A stretch of 64,000 nt of DNA from NCBI RefSeq assembly GCF_902460845.1, contig NZ_CABPVS010000002.1, positions 62,001 to 126,000 on the forward strand, written 5' to 3'. The translations under genes and the position numbers were made by a program. The notes beneath the pieces were generated by a model, which was not told where the DNA came from, made no database searches, and saw only the letters and a program-made list of their open reading frames with translations. The stretch is from Campylobacter concisus. GTDB taxonomy: Bacteria; Campylobacterota; Campylobacteria; Campylobacterales; Campylobacteraceae. Shown here piece by piece: positions 1 to 9,199 of this stretch; positions within the stretch are counted from its first letter, which is position 1; the number at the start of each line of letters is the position of its first letter.

Positions 1-559
1 GAGTCACGGTAACGGTTGCCGAGGCGTTTAAAAGCAAATTTGCCATAGGCTTGCCAACAATGTTGCTTCTACCGATCACCACCGCGTTTAGTCCAGCCAC
101 ATCAATGCCATACTCTTTTAAAATTTCCATCACGCCAAGCGGTGTGCAAGGCACAAAGCCATCAAGGCCGCTAACAAGTTTGCCAACATTTACAGCATGA
201 AAGCCATCTACGTCTTTTGTTGGATCGATCATTGCCAAAACGGTGTTTGTATCTATATGTTTTGGAAGTGGTAGCTGCACTAAGATACCGTGGATGCTAT
301 CGTCTAAATTTAGCACATTTATAAGTGCTAGAAGCTCTGCTTGGGTTGTATTTTCACCTAGGCGGTGAGCTACGCTTTTTATGCCGTATTCATTGCAGGC
401 TTTTTCTTTGGCTCTAACGTATGTTTGAGATGCTTTATCTTCGCCCACTAGGATAACAGCCAATGTAGGCTCTACGCCAAATTTTTTTAGTTCTTCAGCT
501 CTTACTTTTACGCTTTCTTTGACCTTTAAAGATACGGCTTTGCCGTCTAAAATTTTCAT
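1..559 (-). CDS. folD: FolD bifunctional methylenetetrahydrofolate dehydrogenase/cyclohydrolase (3' part missing)
   Basis: Interconverts 5,10-methylene-THF and 10-formyl-THF in the cytosol, supplying one-carbon units for purines and formyl-Met. The reverse-strand translation begins MKILDGKAVSLKVKESV and contains the FolD signatures VGEDKASQTYVRAKEKAC (substrate Lys and Tyr region), ILVQLPLPKHID, DPTKDVDGFH and VIGRSNIVGKPMA (nucleotide-binding loop). About 186 residues are present; a full protein has roughly 285, so the C-terminus lies beyond base 1. The ATG at 557-559 has a GGAT-type ribosome site just upstream. It is transcribed divergently from the cytochrome/hemL run. Confidence 0.96.
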   Translation of the reverse strand, partial: MKILDGKAVSLKVKESVKVRAEELKKFGVEPTLAVILVGEDKASQTYVRAKEKACNEYGIKSVAHRLGENTTQAELLALINVLNLDDSIHGILVQLPLPKHIDTNTVLAMIDPTKDVDGFHAVNVGKLVSGLDGFVPCTPLGVMEILKEYGIDVAGLNAVVIGRSNIVGKPMANLLLNASATVTVT

Positions 560-642
560 ATTGGATCCTTATTTAAAAGCTTTTTTAATCACAAGGGTGG
601 TATCATACCTAAAATTAAATTAAATTTTTAAAAGAGAGGTTT

Positions 643-1248
643 ATGCGGTCTATTTTTTTGTTTTTGCTTTTTTGTGTGGCGATTTTTGGTGCTGATTTTA
701 TCACAAAGACCGAGTACGCCAAGATGCTCTACCTAAATCCACGCGGCATAGGATGTGACAAATGCCACGGCACAAAGGGCGAGGGCAGTCTAATCTCTAA
801 ATACAAACACTTTGATAAAAAGGCAAACAAAACGGTTGACGATGAGCTTAGAGCACCAAAGATAAATGATATAGATTTTGAAAGCTTTAAAGCCGCTTTA
901 ACTAAGCCAAAAGGTGTCATGCCAAGCTACTTTTTGACAGACGAGGAGACTACGATTCTTTATGAATACATTACGAATAAGATAAATACTCCTTCAAAAG
1001 CAGTAAAAGCGCAAAATTTAAGCAAGCCAGTTTCCACTGATACGACGCAAAAACAGCTAGAGCAATCTTCCAAAGCCGCCCCTGCTACAAAACCAGCAGA
1101 GTTGGCTAAAACTACCCCAGTAAAACCAGCTGAGTCAGCAAAAACCGTCACTACACAAGCACCAAAGTCAGCAGCAAAACCAGCTGTAAACCCAAAAGAT
1201 AATCAAAAAACAAATTTAAAAACACAAAATCAAAAGGATAAAAAATGA
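643..1248 (+). CDS. Small periplasmic c-type cytochrome with Lys/Ala/Pro-rich tail
   Basis: The start is an ATG preceded by AGAGAGG. Residues 1-16 form a signal peptide. A single haem-binding CDKCH motif lies at residues 38-42, followed by a short cytochrome-like region to about residue 112 with a candidate Met ligand in GVMPSYF. Residues 115-201 are low complexity, with repeated KPAE.AKT units, and are probably disordered or peptidoglycan-associated. The gene overlaps hemL by 4 bases (ATGA), so the two are translationally coupled. The neighbourhood matches C. jejuni cj0854c-hemL by my recollection. The electron-transfer partner is unknown. Cytochrome assignment is firm for the motif, weaker for the fold. 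Confidence 0.85.
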   Translation: MRSIFLFLLFCVAIFGADFITKTEYAKMLYLNPRGIGCDKCHGTKGEGSLISKYKHFDKKANKTVDDELRAPKINDIDFESFKAALTKPKGVMPSYFLTDEETTILYEYITNKINTPSKAVKAQNLSKPVSTDTTQKQLEQSSKAAPATKPAELAKTTPVKPAESAKTVTTQAPKSAAKPAVNPKDNQKTNLKTQNQKDKK

Positions 1249-2528
1249 CAAATAAAGAGGCATTTAGCGAAGCCAAAAAATATATCCCAGGTGGTGTAAA
1301 TTCACCAGTGCGCGCATTTGGTAGTGTTGGTGGTGAGCCTGTGATGATAGATCATGCAAAGGGCGCTTATCTATACGATGTCGAGGGTAAAAAATACCTT
1401 GACTTTATCCAAAGCTGGGGTCCGCTCATATTTGGCCACTGTGACAAAGATATCGAAGAAGCTATCATCTCTGCTGTAAAACAAGGCGTATCTTATGGCG
1501 CTCCGTCTCCAAAAGAGACAGCTCTAGCAAAGCTAATATGTGATGAGTTTAAACAAATAGATAAAATTCGCTTCGTAAGCTCTGGCACAGAGGCCACTAT
1601 GAGCGCTATCAGAGTGGCTAGGGGATATGCTAAAAAAGATGGACTAATAAAATTTGAAGGCTGCTATCACGGACACAGCGATGCACTTCTTATAAAAGCA
1701 GGAAGTGGCGCTACGACATACGGCAACGCTTCAAGCAGCGGCGTGCCACAAGATGTTGTGAAAAACACTTATCTAGCAGTTTATAACGATATCCAGAGTG
1801 TAAAAGCCATCTTTGAAAATAATAAAGACAAAATCGGCGTCGTCATAATTGAGCCAATCGCAGGAAATATGGGGCTTGTACCAGCTGATAAGAAATTTTT
1901 AGAGGAGCTTAGAGCGCTTTGCGATAAATTTGGCGCTGTGCTTATTCTTGATGAGGTTATGAGCGGTTTTAGAGCTTCTCGCCTTGGCTCATATCCATTT
2001 CACGAGGTGGACGCTGATCTCATCACATTTGGCAAGGTTATAGGCGGAGGCATGAACGTCGCTGCATTTGGTGGCAAGGCCGAGATAATGGACTGCCTAA
2101 GCCCAGAGGGCGCTGTCTATCAAGCAGGCACGCTAAGTGGCAATCCAGTGGCGATGAGCGCTGGTATAGCGGCTATTTCTAAGATAAATAGCGACGTAAA
2201 TTTATACACTAGACTTGAAAAACTAGCTAAAAAACTAATGGAGGGCTTCAAAGAGGCAGCAAAAAGCGCTGGCATCACCATCCAAACTGATGTTCGTGGC
2301 TCTATGTTTGGCTACTTTTTTACAGATCATGCCGTAAAAAACTACGACGATGCGCTAAAGAGCGACACAAAGCTCTTTGCTAAATTTCACCAAGCGATGC
2401 TTAGACGCGGAATTTATCTAGCACCTAGCCAGTTTGAGACGGGATTTGTCTGCGATGCGATGAGTGAAGCGGATATCGATCTAGCGGTAAATGCAGCTAA
2501 AGAGGCATTTTTGGAGATAAAAGCTTAA
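1245..2528 (+). CDS. hemL: Glutamate-1-semialdehyde 2,1-aminomutase
   Basis: PLP enzyme that converts glutamate-1-semialdehyde to 5-aminolevulinate, the C5-route entry to haem. At 427 residues it has the family length. It opens [21 protein letters not shown] and carries [19 protein letters not shown], the EGCYHGHSD block, [11 protein letters not shown] (PLP-ring Asp) and [13 protein letters not shown], whose Lys near residue 264 forms the Schiff base. The ATG overlaps the cytochrome stop, and its TAA overlaps the next ATG (TAATG), indicating an operon. Confidence 0.98.
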   Translation: MTNKEAFSEAKKYIPGGVNSPVRAFGSVGGEPVMIDHAKGAYLYDVEGKKYLDFIQSWGPLIFGHCDKDIEEAIISAVKQGVSYGAPSPKETALAKLICDEFKQIDKIRFVSSGTEATMSAIRVARGYAKKDGLIKFEGCYHGHSDALLIKAGSGATTYGNASSSGVPQDVVKNTYLAVYNDIQSVKAIFENNKDKIGVVIIEPIAGNMGLVPADKKFLEELRALCDKFGAVLILDEVMSGFRASRLGSYPFHEVDADLITFGKVIGGGMNVAAFGGKAEIMDCLSPEGAVYQAGTLSGNPVAMSAGIAAISKINSDVNLYTRLEKLAKKLMEGFKEAAKSAGITIQTDVRGSMFGYFFTDHAVKNYDDALKSDTKLFAKFHQAMLRRGIYLAPSQFETGFVCDAMSEADIDLAVNAAKEAFLEIKA

Positions 2529-2806
2529 TGACAAAATTTAAGATAAAAGATATCGTAGCAGGGGCTGAGCAGCTAAGCCTTGGCGTTTCAATCGTAGTTG
2601 CGATCTTGCTTGGCACTGGGCTAGGATATCTTGTAAAAAAGGCTACAAATTTCACGCCAGCACTTTGGATAGGCTTTGCTATTGGCATCGCAGCTGCTAT
2701 TTTAAACGTCTATAAAGCTTACAAAGCACAGATAAAAAGCTTAGATGAGCTAAAAGATGAAAGCAGATACAAAGGCCACACAAAAGACGATGATGAGGAC
2801 GATTAG
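2528..2806 (+). CDS. AtpI/AtpZ-like small membrane protein
   Basis: A 92-residue protein with two predicted membrane helices (about residues 17-36 and 43-63) and a charged, acidic C-terminal tail ending DDDEDD. The two-helix layout with a G-rich first helix (LLGTGLGYLV) resembles the AtpI/AtpZ family, which has been linked to F-ATPase c-ring assembly and Mg or Ca transport in other bacteria. No other ATP synthase genes are nearby. It starts inside the hemL stop (TAATG) and overlaps the following gene. Family assignment rests on topology and motif impression only. Confidence 0.7.
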   Translation: MTKFKIKDIVAGAEQLSLGVSIVVAILLGTGLGYLVKKATNFTPALWIGFAIGIAAAILNVYKAYKAQIKSLDELKDESRYKGHTKDDDEDD

Positions 2807-3314
2807 TAGGCTTTTGATTTGCTATTTTGCGCTTTGGCTGGCTCTTAGCGTGGTTGGCAAATTTATATCAAATCAATTTTTCATAAGCTCACAAATTTCA
2901 TTTTTTGCTTCACTTATCATCTTAACAGCTAGTTTTTTTGCCTATAAAAACCGCATAAATTCTCGGCTAGAAAATGCAAGAGATGAAATTTTAGCCAATA
3001 TAGAAGAAGAGGATGAAGAGGACGAAGAAATTTTGTCCCAAAATGAGGTAAAAGAGCTTAGCTTAAAAGACGAAAAAGCAAGGCTAAAAAAGCAAAAATT
3101 TTCATTTAAAGATAAGAGTTTTTTAGCAGCCTTTATGCCTTACCGCTTGGTGGCTTATGCGATACTTTTTTTTGGATTTATATTTTTAAAAAATGAAAAT
3201 TTACTAAACGTGCCTGGCTTTTTAGTGGGGCTTGCTCCGATGCCTATTGGTGCTTTTGTCTTTGGGCTTATGGAGAATAAATTTAATACCGCAAAGGATA
3301 CTGATGGCAAGTAG
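2790..3314 (+). CDS. Membrane protein with four helices and acidic loop, unknown function
   Basis: I do not recognise a family. Two N-terminal helices (about residues 5-22 and 32-50) are followed by a cytoplasmic loop with an Asp/Glu run (IEEEDEEDEEIL) and a Lys-rich stretch, then two more helices near residues 115-160. An upstream in-frame ATG at 2757 exists, but I prefer the tandem ATG at 2790/2793 because it shortens the overlap with the preceding gene; no clear ribosome site decides this. It overlaps the MFS gene by 11 bases. Probably the ortholog of C. jejuni cj0851c by position. Confidence 0.7.
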   Translation: MMRTISRLLICYFALWLALSVVGKFISNQFFISSQISFFASLIILTASFFAYKNRINSRLENARDEILANIEEEDEEDEEILSQNEVKELSLKDEKARLKKQKFSFKDKSFLAAFMPYRLVAYAILFFGFIFLKNENLLNVPGFLVGLAPMPIGAFVFGLMENKFNTAKDTDGK

Positions 3315-4548
3315 CTTTAGGATTATCCGCTCGATGGGGCCACTATTTTTAGGTATGAGCTTGCTTTTTATCGGAAATGGCCTAGTTATCGCATCTTGTA
3401 GTGCACTTCTTAAGCAAAACGGAGTGGGTGAGCTAGAGATTGGATTAATCAATACAGGCTTTTTTGTGGGTGCGTTAATTAGCACTATTACAGCTCACAG
3501 AGTCATCTCAACTACTGGTCACATAAGAGCCTTTGCCATCTTTTCAGCCATTTTTGCAGTCTCAGCTATGCTTCATGCGGTAAATCAAAATTTAGTATTC
3601 TGGGCGATCTTGCGTGCATTTTTGGGATATTGCTACTACGCGCTTTTGATGGTTATAGAAAGCTGGCTAAATGCAAAAATTCCAAATAAAATAAGATCTC
3701 GCGTGATAGCCTTTTATGAAGGCGTTTTTTACACAAGTTTTGGACTTGGCATTTTGATCTTGGCGCTTAATCTTAATACCTTTGAAATTTTCATAATAAG
3801 TGCAGCTTTTATCATGCTCTCAAGCATTCCATTAAATTTGATCCGTATAAATCAGCCTCAAATCCCAGAGCGTCAGCCCATAAATATCCCAAAAATTTTT
3901 GGTATCGTTCCGCTCGCTCTTGTTGGCGCGCTCATTGCAGGCTTAGCAATAAACGGCTTTTTTTCGATGGCAAGCCTTTTTGTTTTGCTTCAAGGATACG
4001 GCACAAAAGAGGCGTCATTTTTTATGACGGTTGCGATGATCGGAGGCTTTTTAGCTCAAGTTTTTATCGGTAGTTTCTCTGATAGATATGGCAGAAGGCC
4101 AGCTATTTTGCTTTGTAGTAGCGTGGCTTTAATAAGTGCGGTTTTGTTTTTGCTAAATGGCAAAAATTTGACGATTGAATATCTGCTTTCATTCTTTTTT
4201 GGAGCTGGAATTTTTTGCACATATGGACTTTCTCTGGCTAGGGCAAATGATGAGATCACAGACAAGACAAAGAGTGTGCAAGTCGCACGTGCTTTGCTAT
4301 TTAGCTACTCTTTGGCTTCGCTTTTTTCGCCGCTTCTTATGAGCTATGCGATGAAAATTTTTGGAGCATTTGGCTTTATCTATGTTTATTTGGTACTTTT
4401 TGCTGGACTTATTTTATTTGCACTAACGCAAAAGACAATACCACAGCATATGAGAAAAGAGTACAACGACAGGCTCGTTGCAAGGACGGCTGGCATAGCT
4501 ACTATTGAGCAAAATGGAAATTTTGCCGATAGAAAAAATAAAAAGTAA
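3304..4548 (+). CDS. MFS transporter (YcaD/UMF-type, substrate unknown)
   Basis: A 414-residue protein with about 12 hydrophobic segments. The MFS loop 2-3 motif after helix 8, GSFSDRYGRRPAILL, is clear. I start it at the ATG at 3304 rather than an in-frame TTG at 3232, because the protein then begins MASSFRIIRSMGPLFLGMSLLF directly at helix 1; it overlaps the upstream gene by 11 bases. It belongs to the hemL-linked run. No substrate can be inferred. Confidence 0.85.
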   Translation: MASSFRIIRSMGPLFLGMSLLFIGNGLVIASCSALLKQNGVGELEIGLINTGFFVGALISTITAHRVISTTGHIRAFAIFSAIFAVSAMLHAVNQNLVFWAILRAFLGYCYYALLMVIESWLNAKIPNKIRSRVIAFYEGVFYTSFGLGILILALNLNTFEIFIISAAFIMLSSIPLNLIRINQPQIPERQPINIPKIFGIVPLALVGALIAGLAINGFFSMASLFVLLQGYGTKEASFFMTVAMIGGFLAQVFIGSFSDRYGRRPAILLCSSVALISAVLFLLNGKNLTIEYLLSFFFGAGIFCTYGLSLARANDEITDKTKSVQVARALLFSYSLASLFSPLLMSYAMKIFGAFGFIYVYLVLFAGLILFALTQKTIPQHMRKEYNDRLVARTAGIATIEQNGNFADRKNKK

Positions 4549-4551
4549 AAA

Positions 4552-6201
4552 ATGAACGTAGGAAATTCTTTGAATATATCAAATACTTCGGTTCAAACTG
4601 GACAAAATACTACTCAAAATGTGCCAGTTCGTAAAAATGAAGGCTCGCTTTTTAAAAATCAGCCAAGCGTACAAACGCCTAGTGAGCAGAGCATTTCAGA
4701 GACACTTGATAATGTTGGAAAACTCGTTGCAAGAGTGCTTGATGATCTAAAAAGTGCTTCAAGTCTTAGCAAGGCTGAACAAATTTTATCTCAGGCAAAA
4801 GATACAAAAATCGCTCCAAATTTAGCCAGCGAGCTATCAGACCTTGCAAAAAGCTTAGAAGTAGAAGCAACGCAAAATGAAAGCCCTGAGATAAAGAGCC
4901 TTGCACTAAAGCTAAAAGAATTTCTAAAACCAATAGCCGATCTAAAAGCTGGCTCACTAAATGATCAGATCAAAAACTCAGGCGTAATGCTTGAAGCAAA
5001 TTTAAAAGATGCACTTAGTCCAGAGAAGCTTCCAAGCTCGGTTCAGAAGCTACTAAGCGATATAAAAAATCTCTCAAGCGGGAATTTGCTAAATCAAATT
5101 TTAACCCTAAATGATGAAAAATTAGACAATCAAAACTCTTTTTCAAAGCTTGCTTCTATACTTGAAAAAGCGAGTAGCAATGCAAAAAACATCCTTGATA
5201 ACTCAAATATAAAAACCCTTTTAAAAGATGTTGATAAGCTTGATAGTGTGGTTAAATTTTTAGATAAAAATTTTTCAAAAGATCAAAATGGCGAGCTAGT
5301 AAAAAATCAAATAGGCAAAATGCAAAATTTCATCTCAAATTTAAGCGAGAAAGTCGCAAGCCTAGCAAATGAAAAGCTAAATCAAAATTTTGGTTTTAGC
5401 CAAAATCACAAAGAGCTAAAAACTATCCTTGATAGCATAAAAAACGATCTAAAAACGCTAAATAATATAGGCGATGAAGCAGGGCTTGTAAAAGCGTTTA
5501 ATGAGATGAGCGATGTTTCAAAGGATGGCAGCTTGCAAGATAAGCTTCAAAGTGCGGCGAGACGTCTTGCTCATAGCCTAAGTCTTGCTGATGCTAAGGC
5601 AAGTTTGGCTAAAAATGAGCTAAGTGAGAGTAAGGCACTTTTAAAACAACTAAATCTCGCCACAAACGATATAAATAACATTACGACTAAAAATAGTGGC
5701 GAAATTTCAAAAGTGCTAAGCCAAGATATAAAAAGCACGCTTTTAAATATCAGTGAAAAGAGTCAAAACCCGCAAAGCGTAAATGCCGCAAATAAGATGA
5801 TTTCACAGATCGAGATGCATCAAATGATATCAAGCCTTCAAGGCGGGATTCAAACTTATATGCCTTATATTTGGGATGGCGTTGAGGGTGGAAATATCGC
5901 ATTTAAGCAAGGCAAAAAGGATAAATTTTACGCTCAGATCGATCTAACTTTTAAGAAATTTGGACAGATAAATGTGATGGTTGGACTTATTGATAAAAGA
6001 TACATCGATCTTTCGGTAGCTACGCAAACAAATGAGTTTAAGGAGCTAATCCTCTCAAACTCTAGCGAATTAAAACAAGCAATATCAAAGCTTGGACTTA
6101 TAGTTTCAAACTTTAATATCAAAACTTTGTCAAAAGTGAAGCTAAATGATAGATTTAAAAAATTTGGTGGCCTTGATGTGGGCTTTGATAAGAAAATTTA
6201 A
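4552..6201 (+). CDS. FliK-like flagellar hook-length control protein
   Basis: A 549-residue, Ser/Asn/Lys/Leu-rich protein without signal peptide. The N-terminal 400 residues are low complexity with predicted helices and repeated L-K-D-I/L-K-N elements, as in the ruler part of FliK proteins. The last 110 residues (about 430-540) look like a FliK C-terminal domain: FAQIDLTFKKFG-type strands, then a VMVGLIDKRYIDLSVATQ region and LKQAISKLGLIVSNFNI. It starts 4 bases after the MFS gene, and its TAA overlaps the flhX ATG. The pairing with an FlhB paralog supports a role in export specificity switching. The domain call is from pattern reading; sequence identity to known FliK is not established. Confidence 0.65.
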   Translation: MNVGNSLNISNTSVQTGQNTTQNVPVRKNEGSLFKNQPSVQTPSEQSISETLDNVGKLVARVLDDLKSASSLSKAEQILSQAKDTKIAPNLASELSDLAKSLEVEATQNESPEIKSLALKLKEFLKPIADLKAGSLNDQIKNSGVMLEANLKDALSPEKLPSSVQKLLSDIKNLSSGNLLNQILTLNDEKLDNQNSFSKLASILEKASSNAKNILDNSNIKTLLKDVDKLDSVVKFLDKNFSKDQNGELVKNQIGKMQNFISNLSEKVASLANEKLNQNFGFSQNHKELKTILDSIKNDLKTLNNIGDEAGLVKAFNEMSDVSKDGSLQDKLQSAARRLAHSLSLADAKASLAKNELSESKALLKQLNLATNDINNITTKNSGEISKVLSQDIKSTLLNISEKSQNPQSVNAANKMISQIEMHQMISSLQGGIQTYMPYIWDGVEGGNIAFKQGKKDKFYAQIDLTFKKFGQINVMVGLIDKRYIDLSVATQTNEFKELILSNSSELKQAISKLGLIVSNFNIKTLSKVKLNDRFKKFGGLDVGFDKKI

Positions 6202-6461
6202 TGCAAGTAAATAAGAAAAAAGCAGTAGCTCTTGGCTACAACAGATCTAAAGATAATGCTCCAAGAGTGCTGGCTAGTGGCGCTGGAGAGATAGCAAATA
6301 GAATAATTGATCTTGCAAAAGAGCATGATATACCGATCAAAGAGGATCCTGATCTTATTGAAATTTTAAGCAAGGTTGAAGTTGATCAAGAAATTCCACC
6401 AAATTTATATAAAGCTGTTGCTGAAATTTTTAGCTTTTTATATAAGATTACAAAGAAATAA
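6201..6461 (+). CDS. flhX: FlhX: FlhB C-terminal-domain paralog
   Basis: This 86-residue cytosolic protein corresponds to the part of FlhB released after autocleavage at NPTH. It begins KKAVALGYNRSKDNAPRVLASG, matching the YAVALKYD..APKV region, and carries IANRIIDLAKEHDIPI, EDPDLIEIL and EIPPNLYKAVAEIFSFLYK, the conserved FlhB C-terminal blocks. There is no membrane domain and no NPTH. In Helicobacter and Campylobacter such FlhX proteins can substitute for the cleaved FlhB C-domain (family knowledge). It starts in the stop codon of the FliK-like gene. Confidence 0.9.
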   Translation: MQVNKKKAVALGYNRSKDNAPRVLASGAGEIANRIIDLAKEHDIPIKEDPDLIEILSKVEVDQEIPPNLYKAVAEIFSFLYKITKK

Positions 6462-6572
6462 TCTATGAATTTGCTTAAAAATTAGCAAGGCATATAAAGA
6501 GTGGCAGGGATATTGACGATATACAAAAAGTGGCGTAAGCTAAATATTAAATTAAAATTTTAAAGGCTATTT

Positions 6573-7142
6573 GTGGCACAAAAATTAATATTAATAGGGG
6601 CATCTACTGGCGGGCCTGGACATTTAAAAAAGTTATTAAAAAACGTAAAACTAAATGGAGCTATCATTGTGATAGCCCAGCACATGAATAAAATGTTTAT
6701 AAATTCTTTTGCTATGCAAATCGGAAAAGAGTGCGGCTTGGATGTTGAAATTTTAAATGAGAGGAAAATTTTAAAAGAAAATACCGTATATGTCTGTGAA
6801 CAAAATGTAGTGGTGTCGCCAAATTTACCAATCAGTGCAAAGCCAAATACAGAAGAAAAGACTATATATACGCCAAATGTTGATGTGTTGTTTAAATCTG
6901 GAGTTGGAATTTGTAAGAGCGCAAATGTCTTAGCTATCTTGCTAACTGGCATCGGAGATGATGGTGCATCTGGGCTTGATAAGCTTTATAAGGCTGGAGC
7001 AAAATGTATAGCTGAAAATGAAGAGAGCGCGATAGTTTATGGTATGCCAAAACGTGCAAAAGAGCTAAATCAAAGCTTAAAATCATTAAATCTAACTATG
7101 ATAAAAAAAGAGCTGGAGGATTTTTTAAATGCTATTAACTAA
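6573..7142 (+). CDS. cheB: CheB-type protein-glutamate methylesterase without receiver domain
   Basis: Removes methyl groups from chemoreceptors during adaptation. The 189 residues are only the methylesterase domain: GASTGGP with nucleophile Ser11, AQHM with His37, and TGIGDDGA with catalytic Asp near 130. The usual N-terminal response-regulator domain and linker are absent, as is known in Campylobacter. The start is a GTG at 6573 giving MAQKLILIGAS, directly at the domain boundary. The end overlaps cheR by 14 bases. Phosphorylation control through CheA is therefore not expected. Confidence 0.95.
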   Translation: MAQKLILIGASTGGPGHLKKLLKNVKLNGAIIVIAQHMNKMFINSFAMQIGKECGLDVEILNERKILKENTVYVCEQNVVVSPNLPISAKPNTEEKTIYTPNVDVLFKSGVGICKSANVLAILLTGIGDDGASGLDKLYKAGAKCIAENEESAIVYGMPKRAKELNQSLKSLNLTMIKKELEDFLNAIN

Positions 7143-7953
7143 TGACGCAAAAGATACAAAAACAATGCAAACAAATACTTCACAAGATATGGATAGTTTT
7201 AATGAATTTATGAATGTTATCAAAACTCTTTGCGGAGTTGATCTGGAGCCAAAAAGAGATATCACATTGCAGCGAATTACCATTTTTATTAGAGATCGCC
7301 AGATAAAAAGCTTTAAAGATCTTGTTTCGATGATAAGATATAACTCAAGCTTGCGACAAGACATTTTAAATCTAGTAACTGTAAATGAGACTTATTTTTA
7401 TAGAGAGTTGCCTCAACTTAAAGATGTGATATATTATGCAAAGGAGCTTGGAGGAGCTAGAATTTTGTGTGCTCCTTGCTCTACTGGAGATGAGTCATAT
7501 TCTCTTGCAATGCTTGCTTATGAGATGGGATTTAAACAGCATGAAATTTCAATCGTAGGTATAGACATAAACTCAGAAGCCATAGCAAGCTGTCAAAATG
7601 GTATTTTTTGTGAGAGGAGCTTGCATAGGTTAAGCGATTTTCAAAAAGAGAGATTTTTTACAAAAGTCGATGATAAATTTAAGATAAAAAAAGAAAACTT
7701 ACCAAGGTGTGAGTTTAAAATTTTAAATGTTTTTGATGATGCTATTTTTAATCTAGGAAAATTTGATATCGTGCTTTCAAGAAATATGATGATCTATTTT
7801 GATGATGATTTTAGATTAAAATGTGTTGAGAGGCTTCATAAATTGCTTAAGCCAGATGGTAGGCTTTATGCTGGGCACGCCGATCTTGTGCCTTACACTC
7901 CAGCTTATGAAAAACGCTTTTCAAATGGAACTACCTACTATTTGAAAAAATAA
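7129..7953 (+). CDS. cheR: Chemotaxis protein methyltransferase CheR
   Basis: SAM-dependent glutamate O-methyltransferase acting on chemoreceptors. After a short N-terminal extension come the helical CheR N-domain (about residues 20-85, with DLVSMIRYNSS) and the catalytic domain: VTVNETYFYRE, ILCAPCSTGDESYSLAML (SAM loop), VGIDINSEAI, and FDIVLSRNMMIYFDDD with the RN.MIYF signature. At 274 residues it has the family length. ATGs at 7165 or 7189 are alternative starts; 7129 overlaps cheB by 14 bases. Confidence 0.95.
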   Translation: MLLTNDAKDTKTMQTNTSQDMDSFNEFMNVIKTLCGVDLEPKRDITLQRITIFIRDRQIKSFKDLVSMIRYNSSLRQDILNLVTVNETYFYRELPQLKDVIYYAKELGGARILCAPCSTGDESYSLAMLAYEMGFKQHEISIVGIDINSEAIASCQNGIFCERSLHRLSDFQKERFFTKVDDKFKIKKENLPRCEFKILNVFDDAIFNLGKFDIVLSRNMMIYFDDDFRLKCVERLHKLLKPDGRLYAGHADLVPYTPAYEKRFSNGTTYYLKK

Positions 7954-7962
7954 AAATTTACC

Positions 7963-7988
7963 AAGTCGCCTTTTAACTTAGGCGACTT
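7963..7988. terminator. Bidirectional terminator between cheR and MFS gene
   Basis: Stem AAGTCGCC (7963-7970), a 10-base loop, and GGCGACTT (7981-7988), lying between two convergent genes. A-rich flank on the left and AATTTAAAA on the right are compatible with termination in both directions. Confidence 0.75.
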
Positions 7989-8001
7989 AATTTAAAAACA
8001 A

Positions 8002-9198
8002 TCACCTTATTTTGTAGCTTTTTAATACTATGTGATAGTGAAAAGCTCCTATAAAAAAGAGGCTTCCCATAAAACTTGCAATCATCTCAACGCTAAGTCC
8101 AATATCATAAAGCAGACCAATGATAAATGAAATGAGAGCACTAAAGCCAAGAAAAACCATATCGTTATATGCAATCACTCGGCCATAAAATTCTTTTTTA
8201 CAGTTTTGCTGAAGCATCGTATAGGTGTAGCTCCAAAGACTTGATGTGCAAAATCCAGCAAAGATAATGCCAATAAGCGATAGATAAAAATTCCAAAGCG
8301 ATAAAGCCCAAATAATGATACCAAGGCCTTGACCGATATATACGAAAATAAGCGTGTTTTTATTTATAAATTTACTAAGTATGGCTGGAGCAAACATAAG
8401 CGAAATGGACCTTGAGGTATTTAATAATCCTATAATTAGCGATGTCGAGAGCAAATTTGCATATTTGTAATCAGCTAAAAGTGCGATCAATGCATCATAA
8501 GCAGTAATGCCAACAAATGCGTGCAAAAATATAAGATGCACGATAAGCCTGTTTTCTTTTAAATACACAAGGCCATTTTTTAGCATTTTTAGTGGTTTTT
8601 CTATAAATTCTGGCTTTAGGCTTTGTAAATTTAAAAAATATAAAAATCCAAAGCTAAGAATGTATAGTATGCCATCAAGCAAAAAGGCGCTTTTAATGCC
8701 AAAAAAGTGTATGTAAACTCCAGCAAGCCCCATGCCAGCAGTGTATGAGACCGCCCAGATGATAGAGTGGATCTCGTTTGCGAGTTTGAGATTTTCTTTG
8801 CTTAAAATTTTTGGCAGCACGCTCATCTCTACTTGAAAATACATTCCTCCAGTGCCATTTCTAACAAAAATGATAAGTAAAAGTAGCCATAAAAAATCAA
8901 GTGAGTCTATAAAAAGAAGCATGAAAACGCTTATCGTCTCAACCGCCATCATGATGACAAGCATCGGTTTTGGGCTAAATTTATCAACTAAAATTCCACT
9001 AAACGGAGCTATGACAACACCTGGGATAAATGCCATCGCTGCACTTAGAGTAATCGCCCAAACAGGAGCGTCAAGCTTGATAAGAAGTGTAAAAATACCT
9101 GTGTGCGAAAACCATACGCCAAAATAGCATATAAGCTGAATGATGCTTAAGAGGCGAAAATTTTTCTCTTCTTTTAAAAGTTTAAGATATTCTTTCAA
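8002..9198 (-). CDS. MFS transporter (EntS/TetV-like enterobactin-exporter fold, substrate unknown)
   Basis: A 398-residue protein with about 12 membrane helices. The MFS motif A is visible as SGILVDKFSPKPMLVIMM after helix 2. The N-terminus reads MKEYLKLLKEEKNFRLLSIIQL, typical of the MFS_3 group. The start is TTG (9196-9198), one base after the TAA of the upstream lipoprotein gene, so it is cotranscribed with the two NlpE-like lipoproteins. It may export a small molecule or metal complex, but the substrate is not visible. Confidence 0.85.
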   Translation of the reverse strand: MKEYLKLLKEEKNFRLLSIIQLICYFGVWFSHTGIFTLLIKLDAPVWAITLSAAMAFIPGVVIAPFSGILVDKFSPKPMLVIMMAVETISVFMLLFIDSLDFLWLLLLIIFVRNGTGGMYFQVEMSVLPKILSKENLKLANEIHSIIWAVSYTAGMGLAGVYIHFFGIKSAFLLDGILYILSFGFLYFLNLQSLKPEFIEKPLKMLKNGLVYLKENRLIVHLIFLHAFVGITAYDALIALLADYKYANLLSTSLIIGLLNTSRSISLMFAPAILSKFINKNTLIFVYIGQGLGIIIWALSLWNFYLSLIGIIFAGFCTSSLWSYTYTMLQQNCKKEFYGRVIAYNDMVFLGFSALISFIIGLLYDIGLSVEMIASFMGSLFFIGAFHYHIVLKSYKIR

Positions 9199-9199
9199 C

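Noticed and set aside
643..1248. Secreted anti-sense ORFs over the Lys/Ala-rich tail
   Set aside because: They follow from the repetitive codons of the plus-strand gene and have no start signals.
6502..6517. Sigma-54-like TGGCAG-N5-TTGAC upstream of cheB
   Set aside because: The -12 element has GA instead of the required GC, so it is not a credible sigma-54 promoter.
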